Shown piece after piece: positions 1 to 6,696 of a stretch of DNA of 60,142 nt. The stretch is from JAGXSE01 sp040757295. Lineage in GTDB: Bacteria > Bacillota > PH28-bin88. The position numbers and the translations under genes were made by a program. The stretch is from positions 1-60,142 of the forward strand of contig JBFLXH010000012.1 in assembly GCA_040757295.1 (NCBI GenBank), written 5' to 3'. Under the pieces are notes generated by a model. It searched no databases, was not told the origin of the DNA, and saw only the letters and a program-made list of their open reading frames with translations. How positions within the stretch are numbered: position 1 is the stretch's first letter; each line of letters opens with the position of its first letter.

Positions 1-117
1 ATCCAAGTCTATTTTGACACGGCAACACAGCGTTTTTCAAGGCTTATTGATAAATTCTGGCCACATTCTTTGAAACTTAGGTTATGGGATTGGGAAAATT
101 ATCCTGAAACTGCATAA
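1..117 (+). pseudogene. C-terminal tail of an unrecognised ORF entering from the left edge
   Basis: The frame is open from the first base and stops with TAA at 115-117. The visible tail is rich in aromatic and basic residues and ends WDWENYPETA. I do not recognise the family. Because the next frame downstream is a headless spo0F, this tail could be the end of an inserted gene such as a transposase, but no transposase motif is visible. It is partial because the window starts inside it. Confidence 0.3.
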
Positions 118-312
118 CTACTGTTAAAAAAAAACGCTTACAACAATCCGGTGGTGATGATGACTGCCTACGGCGAATTAGAGCTTATTCATCAAGCCTG
201 GAAACTGGGAGCAATCCACCACCTGACCAAACCATTTGATGTCTTTGAAGTTAAAACCTTACTGCAGCAGCTTGTCAGCGATGCCGTTAAGATTAAGAAA
301 ATTTTGATTTAA
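118..312 (+). pseudogene. spo0F: Truncated Spo0F-like response regulator (C-terminal half only)
   Basis: The translation contains VVMMTAYGELELIHQAWKLG followed by a TKPFD motif. This matches the second half of a Spo0F receiver domain: the conserved Thr after beta-4 (MTAYGE) and the conserved Lys of KPFD are present. The N-terminal half, with the acidic pocket and the phospho-accepting Asp, is missing. An in-frame stop at 115-117 lies directly upstream and there is no start codon with a ribosome binding site. Spo0F relays phosphate in the sporulation phosphorelay and normally precedes fba, as it does here. I infer a disrupted gene; another intact Spo0F may exist elsewhere. Confidence 0.6.
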
Positions 313-513
313 ACACTTTTTTTAACGCTTAGGAAATTATGCTCGTTTAAAAAAGGTGGATAAGCCATAATTTCCGTAATGGGTTTCGCCAAAATCAACC
401 ATATTAAGGATTCGTTCAAAAGAAAGATTTTGTTCATAGACTCATCGGACAGGGCCGGGCCAAAAAGGCTGGCAGCAGGAGTTTTGCATTGCCTGCCGAA
501 TAATTCCCCTATT
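313..513. other. Intergenic stretch without a recognised gene
   Basis: No convincing reading frame or terminator is visible. One 19-base segment at 417-435 recurs with a single mismatch at 35376-35394, so this may be the worn remains of another dispersed repeat. It leads directly into the RepC element at 514. Confidence 0.4.
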
Positions 514-614
514 GGGGACATTCCGCGTTCCGTTGTACTTAAGCGGTTATGTTCCCGTTACCTTAGTTTAAATAATTCTGCCGGTAAAGAGCATTTTGTA
601 AGCGGTGTGTCCCC
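514..614 (+). repeat. RepC element, single diverged copy
   Basis: The element begins GGGGACATTCCGCG and ends TTTGTAAGCGGTGTGTCCCC, so its ends form an imperfect inverted repeat. The same ends bound the tandem units at 4631-5190 and, on the other strand, at 32486-32923, while the middle has diverged. Conserved ends with a variable core suggest a small mobile or REP-pair (BIME-like) element. It lies just upstream of the ribosome binding site of the next gene. Confidence 0.7.
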
Positions 615-637
615 ATTCCTTAAGAGAGGTGAGGCCG

Positions 638-1327
638 ATGTTAATCCCTGCTGCAACTGTACTGGTTTTCAGGTGCCCTGCTTGTAACGGCATGGATTTT
701 CACTGCCTTTCCTTGTTTTCTTTTTCCGGCAGCAGAAAACAGTCCTTGATCTGCTCCTGTGGCGCCGAGATCCTCCAGATTTCCACCAAGGATTATATTG
801 CATTCCACCTGCAGGTCTCTTGTATGATGTGTGAAACTAAACACTTGTGGTACTATCATCGCAAAGAGCTTTGGTCTAACCGTTTAACCTGTTTTTCTTG
901 TCCGGAAACCCAGTTGGACATTGGATGCGCTGGCCCAAAAGAAAAAGTGAAGCAGTTTGTCCTCTGCCAGGAGAGATCCCTGGGTGAAGTAGCGGAAGAA
1001 TTGCGCCGGCAGGGCTATTTTAAGAACCCGGAAATAATGTATACATTAATGGAAAACCTTAATATATTGGCGGAAACAGGGCGGTTGCAGTGCCAGTGCG
1101 GCAACCAGAGCCTGGAAATGGGGATTTTTCCCGATAACATCCACTTGCGGTGCGGTCACTGCGGTACTCAGGGTTATGTAAGGGCCGAAGCTGAACTTGA
1201 CCTTAACTGGTTAACTGCCTGCAGGGAGGTATGTTTAACCCATAAAGGCCTGGCCAAAAAGGACAAGATGAAATACCGCCTCCACGAGCGCCTAAACCGA
1301 AGGAAGAGGAGGAACAATAAACTCTAA
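638..1327 (+). CDS. Cys-rich zinc-ribbon protein of unknown function
   Basis: A 229-residue protein starting at the ATG preceded by AGAGAGGTGAGG; an upstream in-frame start at 605 has no better site and would overlap RepC. Six CxxC or CxC knuckles are visible (CPAC, CSC, CMMC, CFSC, CQC, CGHC), spread from about residue 13 to 185, which predicts several zinc-ribbon modules. The C-terminus is strongly basic (RLNRRKRRNNKL), compatible with nucleic-acid binding. I do not recognise a named family. Its position between spo0F and fba may be a lineage-specific conserved arrangement. Role unknown; a DNA- or RNA-binding or regulatory protein is an inference only. Confidence 0.75.
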   Translation: MLIPAATVLVFRCPACNGMDFHCLSLFSFSGSRKQSLICSCGAEILQISTKDYIAFHLQVSCMMCETKHLWYYHRKELWSNRLTCFSCPETQLDIGCAGPKEKVKQFVLCQERSLGEVAEELRRQGYFKNPEIMYTLMENLNILAETGRLQCQCGNQSLEMGIFPDNIHLRCGHCGTQGYVRAEAELDLNWLTACREVCLTHKGLAKKDKMKYRLHERLNRRKRRNNKL

Positions 1328-1397
1328 CCTTTCAGCCGGGGAATGAAGAGTTTTTTTGTTTTTGGGTATGCTAAATTAACTAGAAATCAAAAAAGAA

Positions 1398-1550
1398 ATG
1401 TTACTATTCAGGTATTCAGAATTCAGACCCCTACGCCGCTTATCGCGGCACCATCAGACGAGGAAAATTTTAATTTTCAGGGCAGTAGTCAGAATTCAGA
1501 ATACTTCGAGACGATAAACCGTTCTTTCGTTCTGTCTTCTGACTCCTGTT
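1398..1550 (+). repeat. RepD repeat (TTCAGAATTC-rich), copy 1
   Basis: This tract contains TTCAGAATTCAGACCCC, then a GCCGC/GCGGC hairpin followed by ACCATCAGA, then AATTTTCAGGGCAG, a second TCAGAATTCAGA, and TTCGAGACGATAAACCGTTC before CTGACTCCTG. A second copy lies at 2844-3027 with an internal insertion, and a fragment on the other strand at 13021-13070. Function unknown. A short continuation of the CTGACTCCTG motif recurs at about 1676-1692. Confidence 0.65.
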
Positions 1551-1655
1551 ATAATGAGCAAGGCCACTAATTATTCATTGATTTGCCGTGGCCTCAAAGC
1601 GAATTTCATACTCGGCTTCATTATGATAATGCAATTTTATCCCATGCCGAGTATA
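1551..1655 (+). repeat. RepB double-hairpin element, stand-alone copy
   Basis: The element starts ATAATGAGCAAGGCCAC and ends GCCGAGTATA. It holds two stem-loops, GGCCAC with GTGGCC and ACTCGGC with GCCGAGT, separated by the conserved AAAGCGAATTTCAT. It lies between RepD and fba, so it may be in the fba leader. A short reading frame runs through it but is not conserved in other copies. Confidence 0.75.
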
Positions 1656-1733
1656 TTTTCGCCGGTTCTCTCATTCTGACTCCTGACTCCTGGGTAGTTC
1701 CAAAGAAAAAATTTTTTAGGAGGGTACCGTTTC

Positions 1734-2579
1734 ATGCCGCTGGTAGACTTAAAAACCCTGATGACAGCAGCAGAAGAAGGAAAGTATGCTGTTGGAGCCT
1801 TTAACTGCAACAATATGGAAATAGTACAGGCCATCATTCAAGCCGCGGAAGCCGAAAAGGCTCCGGTAATTATCCAGGCCAGCCAGGGCGCCATCAAGTA
1901 TGCCGGGTTGGCCTACATCACCGGGCTGGTTAGGGTAGCCGCCGCCCAGGCCAGTGTGCCCGTATGCCTGCACCTGGATCACGGCACCAGTTTTGAACAA
2001 GTGATCAGGTGTATCCGGGATGGGTTTACTTCCGTGATGATTGACGGTTCTAAGCTTCCCCTGGAAGAGAATATAGCTCTCACCAAAAAGGTCCTGGACG
2101 TGGCCAGGGCAGTAGGGGTTTCCGTAGAGGCTGAGCTGGGTAAAATCGGCGGGACCGAAGACGACATTACCGTTAGTGAACGGGAAGCTCTGATGACTGA
2201 CCCCGACGAAGCCAAATACTTCGTTGAAAAGACGGGGGTTGATGCTCTTGCTATTGCCATTGGAACTGCCCATGGCAGGTATAAAGGGGAGCCTAAGCTT
2301 GATTTTGAAAGGCTTAAGCGGGTTAGGGAACTTGTTCAGATACCGATTGTGCTTCATGGCTCTTCCGGTGTGCCGGACGAGGCGATCAGAACGGCTATTG
2401 AATTAGGAGTGCGGAAGGTTAACATTGACACTAATATCCGGGAGGCTTTTGTAAAGGGGGTACGGGAGGCCTTGGCTGCCGATCCGGACGAAATTGACCC
2501 CCGTAAGGTTTTAGGCCCGGCCCGGGAGGAGATGACCAAGGTAGTGAGGGAAAAAATCCGCCTGTTCCGGGGAAGGTAA
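1734..2579 (+). CDS. fba: Class II fructose-bisphosphate aldolase
   Basis: A 281-residue zinc-dependent aldolase cleaving fructose 1,6-bisphosphate into glyceraldehyde 3-phosphate and dihydroxyacetone phosphate, in glycolysis and gluconeogenesis. The start MPLVDLKTLM follows TTAGGAGGGT. Family signatures are visible: HLDHG with the catalytic/zinc region near residue 80, the Glu-rich EAELGKIGG segment, IGTAHGRYKG and VLHGSSGVP carrying the zinc-ligand histidines, and the NIDTNIR phosphate-binding loop. Length is normal for the short class II enzymes. It follows the spo0F remnant and precedes tal, as in Bacillus, and ends in a clear terminator, so it is probably transcribed on its own. Confidence 0.96.
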   Translation: MPLVDLKTLMTAAEEGKYAVGAFNCNNMEIVQAIIQAAEAEKAPVIIQASQGAIKYAGLAYITGLVRVAAAQASVPVCLHLDHGTSFEQVIRCIRDGFTSVMIDGSKLPLEENIALTKKVLDVARAVGVSVEAELGKIGGTEDDITVSEREALMTDPDEAKYFVEKTGVDALAIAIGTAHGRYKGEPKLDFERLKRVRELVQIPIVLHGSSGVPDEAIRTAIELGVRKVNIDTNIREAFVKGVREALAADPDEIDPRKVLGPAREEMTKVVREKIRLFRGR

Positions 2580-2595
2580 CGGGTAATCAGGTTCG

Positions 2596-2631
2596 CCGGC
2601 AAACCCCAAGGGGCCTTGCCGGTTTTTTGTT
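2596..2631 (+). terminator. Rho-independent terminator after fba
   Basis: The stem CCGGCAA pairs with TTGCCGG around a GC-containing loop and is followed by a T-rich run. It begins 16 bases after the fba stop codon. Confidence 0.85.
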
Positions 2632-2692
2632 TCTTTTTCAGTGTGATAAAAACCGGCAGAGGTGGATACGCTAGTTCAGGAGGCGGACGGAA

Positions 2693-2822
2693 ATGACCAA
2701 AATCCGTTTCTATGTGGATACCTGTGAATGCTGGGCCCATAATGTTTGCGGCGCAAAAGACCATTGAGGTTAGAAGCGAAGACGAAGGAAAGACGCCTCA
2801 CCGATCGGACCATACCATGTAG
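2693..2822 (+). pseudogene. Frameshifted and truncated DUF1540 gene
   Basis: An ATG with an AGGAGGCGG site opens a frame reading MTKIRFYVDTCECWAHNVCG, which stops at 2765-2767. Skipping one base near 2760 restores the family pattern: TIEVRSEDEGKTPHRSDHT, then a stop at 2820-2822. That matches the order of the intact DUF1540 gene 260 bp downstream (Cys pair, xIEV, ...), but the final conserved C-E-T-F segment is missing. I read it as a decayed tandem duplicate. A sequencing error could explain the frameshift but not the lost end. Confidence 0.6.
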
Positions 2823-2843
2823 GCCACTTTTAAAGAAGATTAG

Positions 2844-3027
2844 ATGTTACTGTTCAGGCATTCAGAATTCAGACCCCCACGCCGCCTGCGGCGGCACCAT
2901 CAGAGAATGAAAATGGGTCGGGCTTTGGTTAGGTGTTGCCTTTTCGGAACTTGTAATTTTCAGGGCAGAATTCAGAATGCTTCGAGACGATAAACCGTTC
3001 TTTCGTTCTGACTCCTGACTCGTGGGC
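2844..3027 (+). repeat. RepD repeat, copy 2
   Basis: This copy shares with copy 1 the TTCAGAATTCAGACCCC start, the GCCGC/GCGGC hairpin and ACCATCAGA, the AATTTTCAGGGCAG segment and the CGAGACGATAAACCGTTC end. About 40 extra bases are present in the middle. It lies between the two DUF1540 copies. Confidence 0.65.
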
Positions 3028-3083
3028 AGTTACGATCAGATAATTAATTTGCGAGGGCAGATTTTTAGAAGGGAGGTGAATTC

Positions 3084-3239
3084 ATGAGGAGTAAAATCAA
3101 GTGCATGGTAGAAGAGTGTGCCTACCAGGAAAGGAATCGCTGCACCGCAGACGCCATTGAAGTGCGCTCCAGCGGTGAAGACCGGGTAGTGCATGAATCT
3201 GATGGTACCGCCTGTGAGACATTCCGCCCCAGGGGCTAA
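3084..3239 (+). CDS. DUF1540 small Cys-rich protein
   Basis: A 51-residue protein starting at ATG after GGGAGGTGAATTC. It shows the DUF1540 layout: basic start, KCMVEECAY, then NRCTADAIEV and a terminal ACETF motif, giving four spaced cysteines likely to bind metal. The function of the family is unknown; members are common in clostridia. It stands alone between repeats, next to a decayed copy of itself at 2693-2822. Confidence 0.85.
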   Translation: MRSKIKCMVEECAYQERNRCTADAIEVRSSGEDRVVHESDGTACETFRPRG

Positions 3240-3288
3240 AAAGAAGTCTCATTCTTGGGATTCTGAGACTGAGGATAAAACCTGAAGG

Positions 3289-3718
3289 ACGCCTTGGTGA
3301 TTACCGGAAGTTTTTACATTAAGGCGCCTTAGTTCAAGGAGCGAGGGAGCCTGAGGTTCAACTGGGTCTTGGCTTCAGCGGGGTTTTTCCCTGCTGAAGC
3401 TTAGATTCGACCAGTTCTTGGCTCCGGTTTACCGGAGCTTAGAACTGGTTAATCCCATAGGGGGCCAGTTAATACAGGGGCGTAGCCGCTCTTTTGCCGC
3501 CGCTTCAAAGAAGCGTAGGCTTAAGAGCGGGCAGCCATCTGTGAAAAGCCGCAGCCGGTGTCTGAGGGCCGTAGGCCCGAGTTCCGGGGTGGCCCGAATA
3601 CCCGCAGGGGGCAGGCCGTCCGACTAAGGCGGCAAAGCCGCCAAGTCTCCCGCACGGCGAGTGAGCTCGTACAAATATAAGGGCGCCGTCCGTTAACGGA
3701 GGTAACACCAAGGCGGCC
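3289..3718 (+). ncRNA. Structured RNA candidate, copy A, interrupted by RepA
   Basis: The 3' part (3601-3718) is nearly identical to 40476-40591. It carries GGCGGCAAAGCCGCC as a hairpin inside a GACT/AGTC stem, an ACGGCG/CGCCGT helix, a CCGTTAACGG hairpin and the closing strand GGTAACACCAAGGC. The matching 5' strand GCCTTGGTGATTACC is at 3291-3305. About 295 bp, including RepA at 3357-3544, separates it from the rest, whereas copy B has none. The closing helix has C-G here where copy B has T-A, a compensatory change. The fold recalls known Firmicute ncRNA families such as raiA RNA, but that identification is tentative. It lies upstream of tal. Confidence 0.6.
3357..3544 (+). repeat. RepA modular structured element, full-length form
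   Basis: This copy is close to the 188-bp consensus. It runs from TTCAACTGGGTCTTGG to AGCGGGCAGCCATCTGTGA. Helices visible: AACTGG with a distal CCAGTT; CTTCAGC with GCTGAAG; CCAGTTCTTGGCTCCGG with CCGGAGCTTAGAACTGG; CCGCTCTT with AAGAGCGG enclosing a CGCTTC/GAAGCG hairpin. It interrupts the structured RNA candidate. Confidence 0.8.
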
Positions 3719-3861
3719 AAATAGGTTTGTTAATACCCGGAGCCTCATTCTTTATGGGGCAATTATTTTGCTCTGGCTGAAAGGGAATCAGCCAGTTTTT
3801 GGAGAATAAAAGGAAAAAATGGATTGTGAATAAGAAGGAATTCAATGCCAGAGGTGATTCG

Positions 3862-4509
3862 ATGCGTTTATTCATTGACAGCGCCAATGTGGAAGAAATC
3901 AGGGCCGCAAATGACCTGGGCATCCTTTCCGGGGTAACCACTAACCCCACCTTGGTTGCCGCCGAAGGCCGCGACTTCCACCAGGTGATTAAAGAAATCT
4001 GCAACCTTGTTGACGGTCCGGTCAATGCGGAAGTGCTAAGTCTCCGGGCAGAGGAGATGGTGCCCGAAGCGGAAACCTTGGCTGCCTTACACCCCAATGT
4101 GGTGATTAAACTCCCTATGACAGCCGATGGCCTGAAAGCAGCTCGCCAATTAAAGCAAAAGAATATTAAAACAAATCTTACCCTGGTGTTCTCCTCGGCT
4201 CAAGCCCTACTGGCAGCCAGGGCGGGAGCAGCCTATGTCAGCCCTTTTGTTGGCCGGCTGGACGATGCCGGACATCATGGAATGGATTTAATTGGCGAGA
4301 TGGTGCAGATTTTTGCTCAGCACGGATTGGAGACGGAAATCATCGCAGCCAGTATCAGGCATCCCCTGCATGTGATCGAAGCCGCCCGCCTGGGAGCAGA
4401 CATTGCCACTGTTCCCTATAAAGTTTTGAATGAGATGCTGAAACACCCCCTCACCGACCAGGGTATTCAGCGGTTTTTGGCTGACTGGGAAAAAGCAAAA
4501 GACAGGTAA
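3862..4509 (+). CDS. tal: Transaldolase of the TalB-like/fructose-6-phosphate aldolase family
   Basis: A 215-residue enzyme of the small transaldolase family, transferring dihydroxyacetone units in the non-oxidative pentose phosphate pathway. The start MRLFIDSANVEEI is chosen because AGAGGTGATTCG precedes it and family members begin here; an upstream frame from 3799 would add an unrelated basic leader. Visible signatures are GVTTNPTL near residue 26, VVIKLPMT with the Schiff-base lysine near residue 85, NLTLVFS and YVSPFVGRLDD. Its place after fba matches the Bacillus order. The leader upstream holds the structured RNA candidate. Confidence 0.94.
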   Translation: MRLFIDSANVEEIRAANDLGILSGVTTNPTLVAAEGRDFHQVIKEICNLVDGPVNAEVLSLRAEEMVPEAETLAALHPNVVIKLPMTADGLKAARQLKQKNIKTNLTLVFSSAQALLAARAGAAYVSPFVGRLDDAGHHGMDLIGEMVQIFAQHGLETEIIAASIRHPLHVIEAARLGADIATVPYKVLNEMLKHPLTDQGIQRFLADWEKAKDR

Positions 4510-4630
4510 GCCGTGAGACTGGTTTTAACCAAATTCATCTGAGAGTTTAAATGCTCCGGATTTTTTTTTGATCTTTGGCAGGAACCCGCCGCCTAGAAGG
4601 CCAATTATTATGCCTAGAATATTATCCTTG

Positions 4631-5190
4631 ATTGGGGACATTCCGCGTTCAGGATGAGTGGGGTAGGCGTGTTCTCGTAACCTAAACTTTAGATAACTTC
4701 TGCGGCAAGAGCGATTTGTAAGCGGTGTGTCCCCGTTCTTGATTGGGGACATTCCGCGTTCAGGATGAATGGGGTAGGCGTGTTCTCGTAACCTAAACTT
4801 TAGATAACTTCTGCGGCAAGAGCGATTTGTAAGCGGTGTGTCCCCGTTCTTGATTGGGGACATTCCGCGTTCAGGATGAGTGGGGTAGGCGTGTTCNNNN
4901 NNNNNNNNNNNNNNNNNNNNNNNNNNNNNNNNNNNNNNNNNNNNNNNNNNNNNNNNNNNNNNNNNNNNNNNNNNNNNNNNNNNNNNNNNNNNNNNNTGGG
5001 GTAGGCGTGTTCTCGTAACCTAAACTTTAGATAACTTCTGCGGCAAGAGCGATTTGTAAGCGGTGTGTCCCCGTTCTTGATTGGGGACATTCCGCGTTCA
5101 GGATGAGTGGGGTAGGCGTGTTCTCGTAACCTAAACTTTAGATAACTTCTGCGGCAAGAGCGATTTGTAAGCGGTGTGTCCCCGTTCCTT
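4631..5190 (+). repeat. RepC tandem array (111-bp units) with an assembly gap
   Basis: Nearly identical units start at 4631, 4742 and 4853, then after a run of Ns at 5080. Each unit begins ATTGGGGACATTCCGCG and ends TTTGTAAGCGGTGTGTCCCC with a short constant linker. Only isolated base differences are seen (for example GAGTGG versus GAATGG in unit 2). At least four and a half units are visible, and the true number is unknown because of the gap. It lies between tal and glpX; both strands are open by chance because the period is a multiple of three. Confidence 0.85.
4897..4996. other. Assembly gap of 100 N inside the RepC array
   Basis: Exactly 100 undetermined bases. The spacing of repeat units on either side does not fit a whole number of 111-bp units, so the gap length is a placeholder and the array is probably longer than shown. 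Confidence 0.95.
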
Positions 5191-5272
5191 ATGACTTGCC
5201 AGAGCAAAAACGGTTAATAATAGTAGCCTGGGGGGAAACCTTCGCCCGGGTCGACAAAAAGGGGTGTAGCTC

Positions 5273-6247
5273 GTGGAACGAGAATTGGCCTTAGAATTTG
5301 CCCGGGTGACCGAAGCAGCCGCGTTGGCCGCAGCCCGCTGGATGGGGCGGGGAGATAAAAATGCTGCTGACGGTGCGGCAGTAGCAGCCATGCGGACCAT
5401 GTTTGACACGGTTCAGGTGGATGGTGTAGTGGTAATTGGTGAAGGCGAGATGGATGAGGCCCCCATGCTATATATCGGCGAGCGGGTCGGTACCGGCCAG
5501 GCTCCCAGGGTCGACATTGCGGTTGATCCCCTGGAAGGCACCAACATCGTTGCCAAAGGCCTGACGGGAGCCATTGCGGTACTGGCAGTGGCCGAAAAAG
5601 GGAATCTCTTGCATGCCCCCGACATGTACATGGACAAAATTGCTGTTGGACCGAAGGCAGCGGGCAGAATTAACCTTGATTGGCCAGTTGAAGAAAACCT
5701 TCAGGCCGTCGCCCAGGCTCTTAGCAAATCGATTTCCGACCTGACCGTGGTAGTTCTGGACCGGCCGCGCCACAACAACTTGGTGGCTGCCATCCGCCAG
5801 GCTGGGGCCAGGATCCAGTTGATTTCTGACGGTGATGTTTCCCCGGCAGTGGCCACTGCTCTGGAGGAATCAGGGGTGGACATTATGATGGGCATTGGCG
5901 GGGCCCCTGAAGGGGTCTTAGCAGCCGCTGCCTTAAAGTGCCTGGGTGGTGAATTGCAGGGCCGCTTATGGCCGGAGAGTGATGAGGAAAAACAGCGCGC
6001 CGAAGCCATGGGAATTTACCCGGTTGACCGCCTCTTGACCATGGATGATTTGGTGAAAGGGGATGACGTCATCTTTGCTGCCACAGGCATTACTGACGGT
6101 TCGTTGTTAAAGGGCGTCCGTTTCTTTGGTTCCAGGGCAGTAACCCATACAGTGGTGATGCGCGGCAAAACCGGAACCGTTCGCTTTATTGAAGCCCGCC
6201 ACCTGCTGGACAAAAAACCCTGGTGGCACTTGATCCGTCCCTGCTAA
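5273..6247 (+). CDS. glpX: Class II fructose-1,6-bisphosphatase (GlpX)
   Basis: A 324-residue metal-dependent phosphatase that hydrolyses fructose 1,6-bisphosphate to fructose 6-phosphate in gluconeogenesis. The GTG start (MERELALEFARVTEAAA) follows GGGGTG. GlpX signatures are visible: GRGDKNAADGAAV near residue 26, VVIGEGEMDEAPML near 55, DPLEGTN near 86 with metal-binding acids, and GGAPEG near 206. Length is typical. It sits between tal and rho as in Bacillus, where murA2 intervenes. A GC-rich hairpin follows the stop. Confidence 0.95.
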   Translation: MERELALEFARVTEAAALAAARWMGRGDKNAADGAAVAAMRTMFDTVQVDGVVVIGEGEMDEAPMLYIGERVGTGQAPRVDIAVDPLEGTNIVAKGLTGAIAVLAVAEKGNLLHAPDMYMDKIAVGPKAAGRINLDWPVEENLQAVAQALSKSISDLTVVVLDRPRHNNLVAAIRQAGARIQLISDGDVSPAVATALEESGVDIMMGIGGAPEGVLAAAALKCLGGELQGRLWPESDEEKQRAEAMGIYPVDRLLTMDDLVKGDDVIFAATGITDGSLLKGVRFFGSRAVTHTVVMRGKTGTVRFIEARHLLDKKPWWHLIRPC

Positions 6248-6263
6248 CCCAGTTAAGAAGAAC

Positions 6264-6290
6264 CCGGGCGGCAGCCAAAGCTCCGCCCGG
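6264..6290 (+). terminator. Hairpin after glpX, possible terminator
   Basis: A perfect 8-bp stem, CCGGGCGG with CCGCCCGG around an 11-base loop, 16 bases after the glpX stop. There is no clear T run, so intrinsic termination is uncertain. Confidence 0.5.
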
Positions 6291-6314
6291 ATTAACCATT
6301 CGACTTGCTGCCTC

Positions 6315-6555
6315 TTCAACTGGGTCTTGGCTTCAGTGAGAGATTGTTACCCCCGCTGAAGCTTAGAGCCAGTTAATGCAGTGGCATAGCCGCTCTTAAA
6401 CAGCCGCTTTACAGAAGCGGGGGTGTAATACTCGGCAAAATATAAAATTTTATTACAATAATAATGAAGCCGAGTATGAAATTCGCTTTCAGGCCACGTT
6501 AAATAAATGTATATTTTGTGGCCTGGCTCATTTTAGAGCGGGTAGCCACCTGTGA
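6315..6555 (+). repeat. RepA element lacking the central helix, with RepB nested in reverse
   Basis: It starts TTCAACTGGGTCTTGG and ends AGCGGGTAGCCACCTGTGA. The segment carrying the long CCAGTTCTTGGCTCCGG helix is absent: CTTAG joins directly to AGCCAGTTAATGCAG. The terminal domain carries a RepB copy at 6428-6533 in opposite orientation, next to a CCGCTT/AAGCGG-like hairpin. Confidence 0.7.
6428..6533 (-). repeat. RepB double-hairpin element nested in RepA
   Basis: Read on the minus strand it starts AAAATGAGCCAGGCCAC and ends GCCGAGTA. Stem 1 is CAGGCCAC with GTGGCCTG, a C-G outer pair where copies at 36556 and 8008 have G-C. A stop codon interrupts the short reading frame present in other copies. 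Confidence 0.7.
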
Positions 6556-6696
6556 TAATAACCGCCGATTTCCTTCCTTGTGAACTCTTCGAATAATCCT
6601 AACTGCATGACAACCTGGGGCGAGAGAAGCATGGGCCTTTTCAAACCCGGCGGCCTTTTATGCCTGATTTCATTTTTTTGAATTGGGGGAGCACCT

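Noticed and set aside
1343..1570. A 75-residue ORF over RepD
   Set aside because: It consists almost wholly of repeat sequence and ends inside RepB; no similarity beyond the repeats.
1556..1640. Conserved small protein encoded by RepB (start MSKATNYSLIYRGLKANF)
   Set aside because: The frame is open in most copies, but stops interrupt it in the copies at 6428 (minus) and 50361, and residue changes follow hairpin pairing rather than codon position. There is no consistent ribosome binding site.
2846..3030. Attachment site or integrase scar at RepD
   Set aside because: No integrase gene is visible in the window and the repeat occurs several times in non-tRNA contexts.
3357..3544. RepA as a T-box leader or ordinary terminator
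   Set aside because: No T-box sequence (AGGGTGGNACCGCG) and no T run after the helices. It also occurs downstream of genes, on either strand and within the atp operon.
3601..3718. Cobalamin, c-di-GMP or c-di-AMP riboswitch
   Set aside because: The hallmark conserved boxes of those families as I know them are not present, and the downstream genes (tal, wecB) do not fit their regulons.
4631..5190. CRISPR array
   Set aside because: The repeated unit is the whole 111 bp with a constant linker; there are no unique spacers between short repeats and no cas genes nearby. The same applies to 32486-32923.
4525..5207. Long minus-strand reading frames across the first RepC array
   Set aside because: They repeat with the 111-bp period, pass through Ns and have no ribosome binding site; they follow from a period divisible by three.
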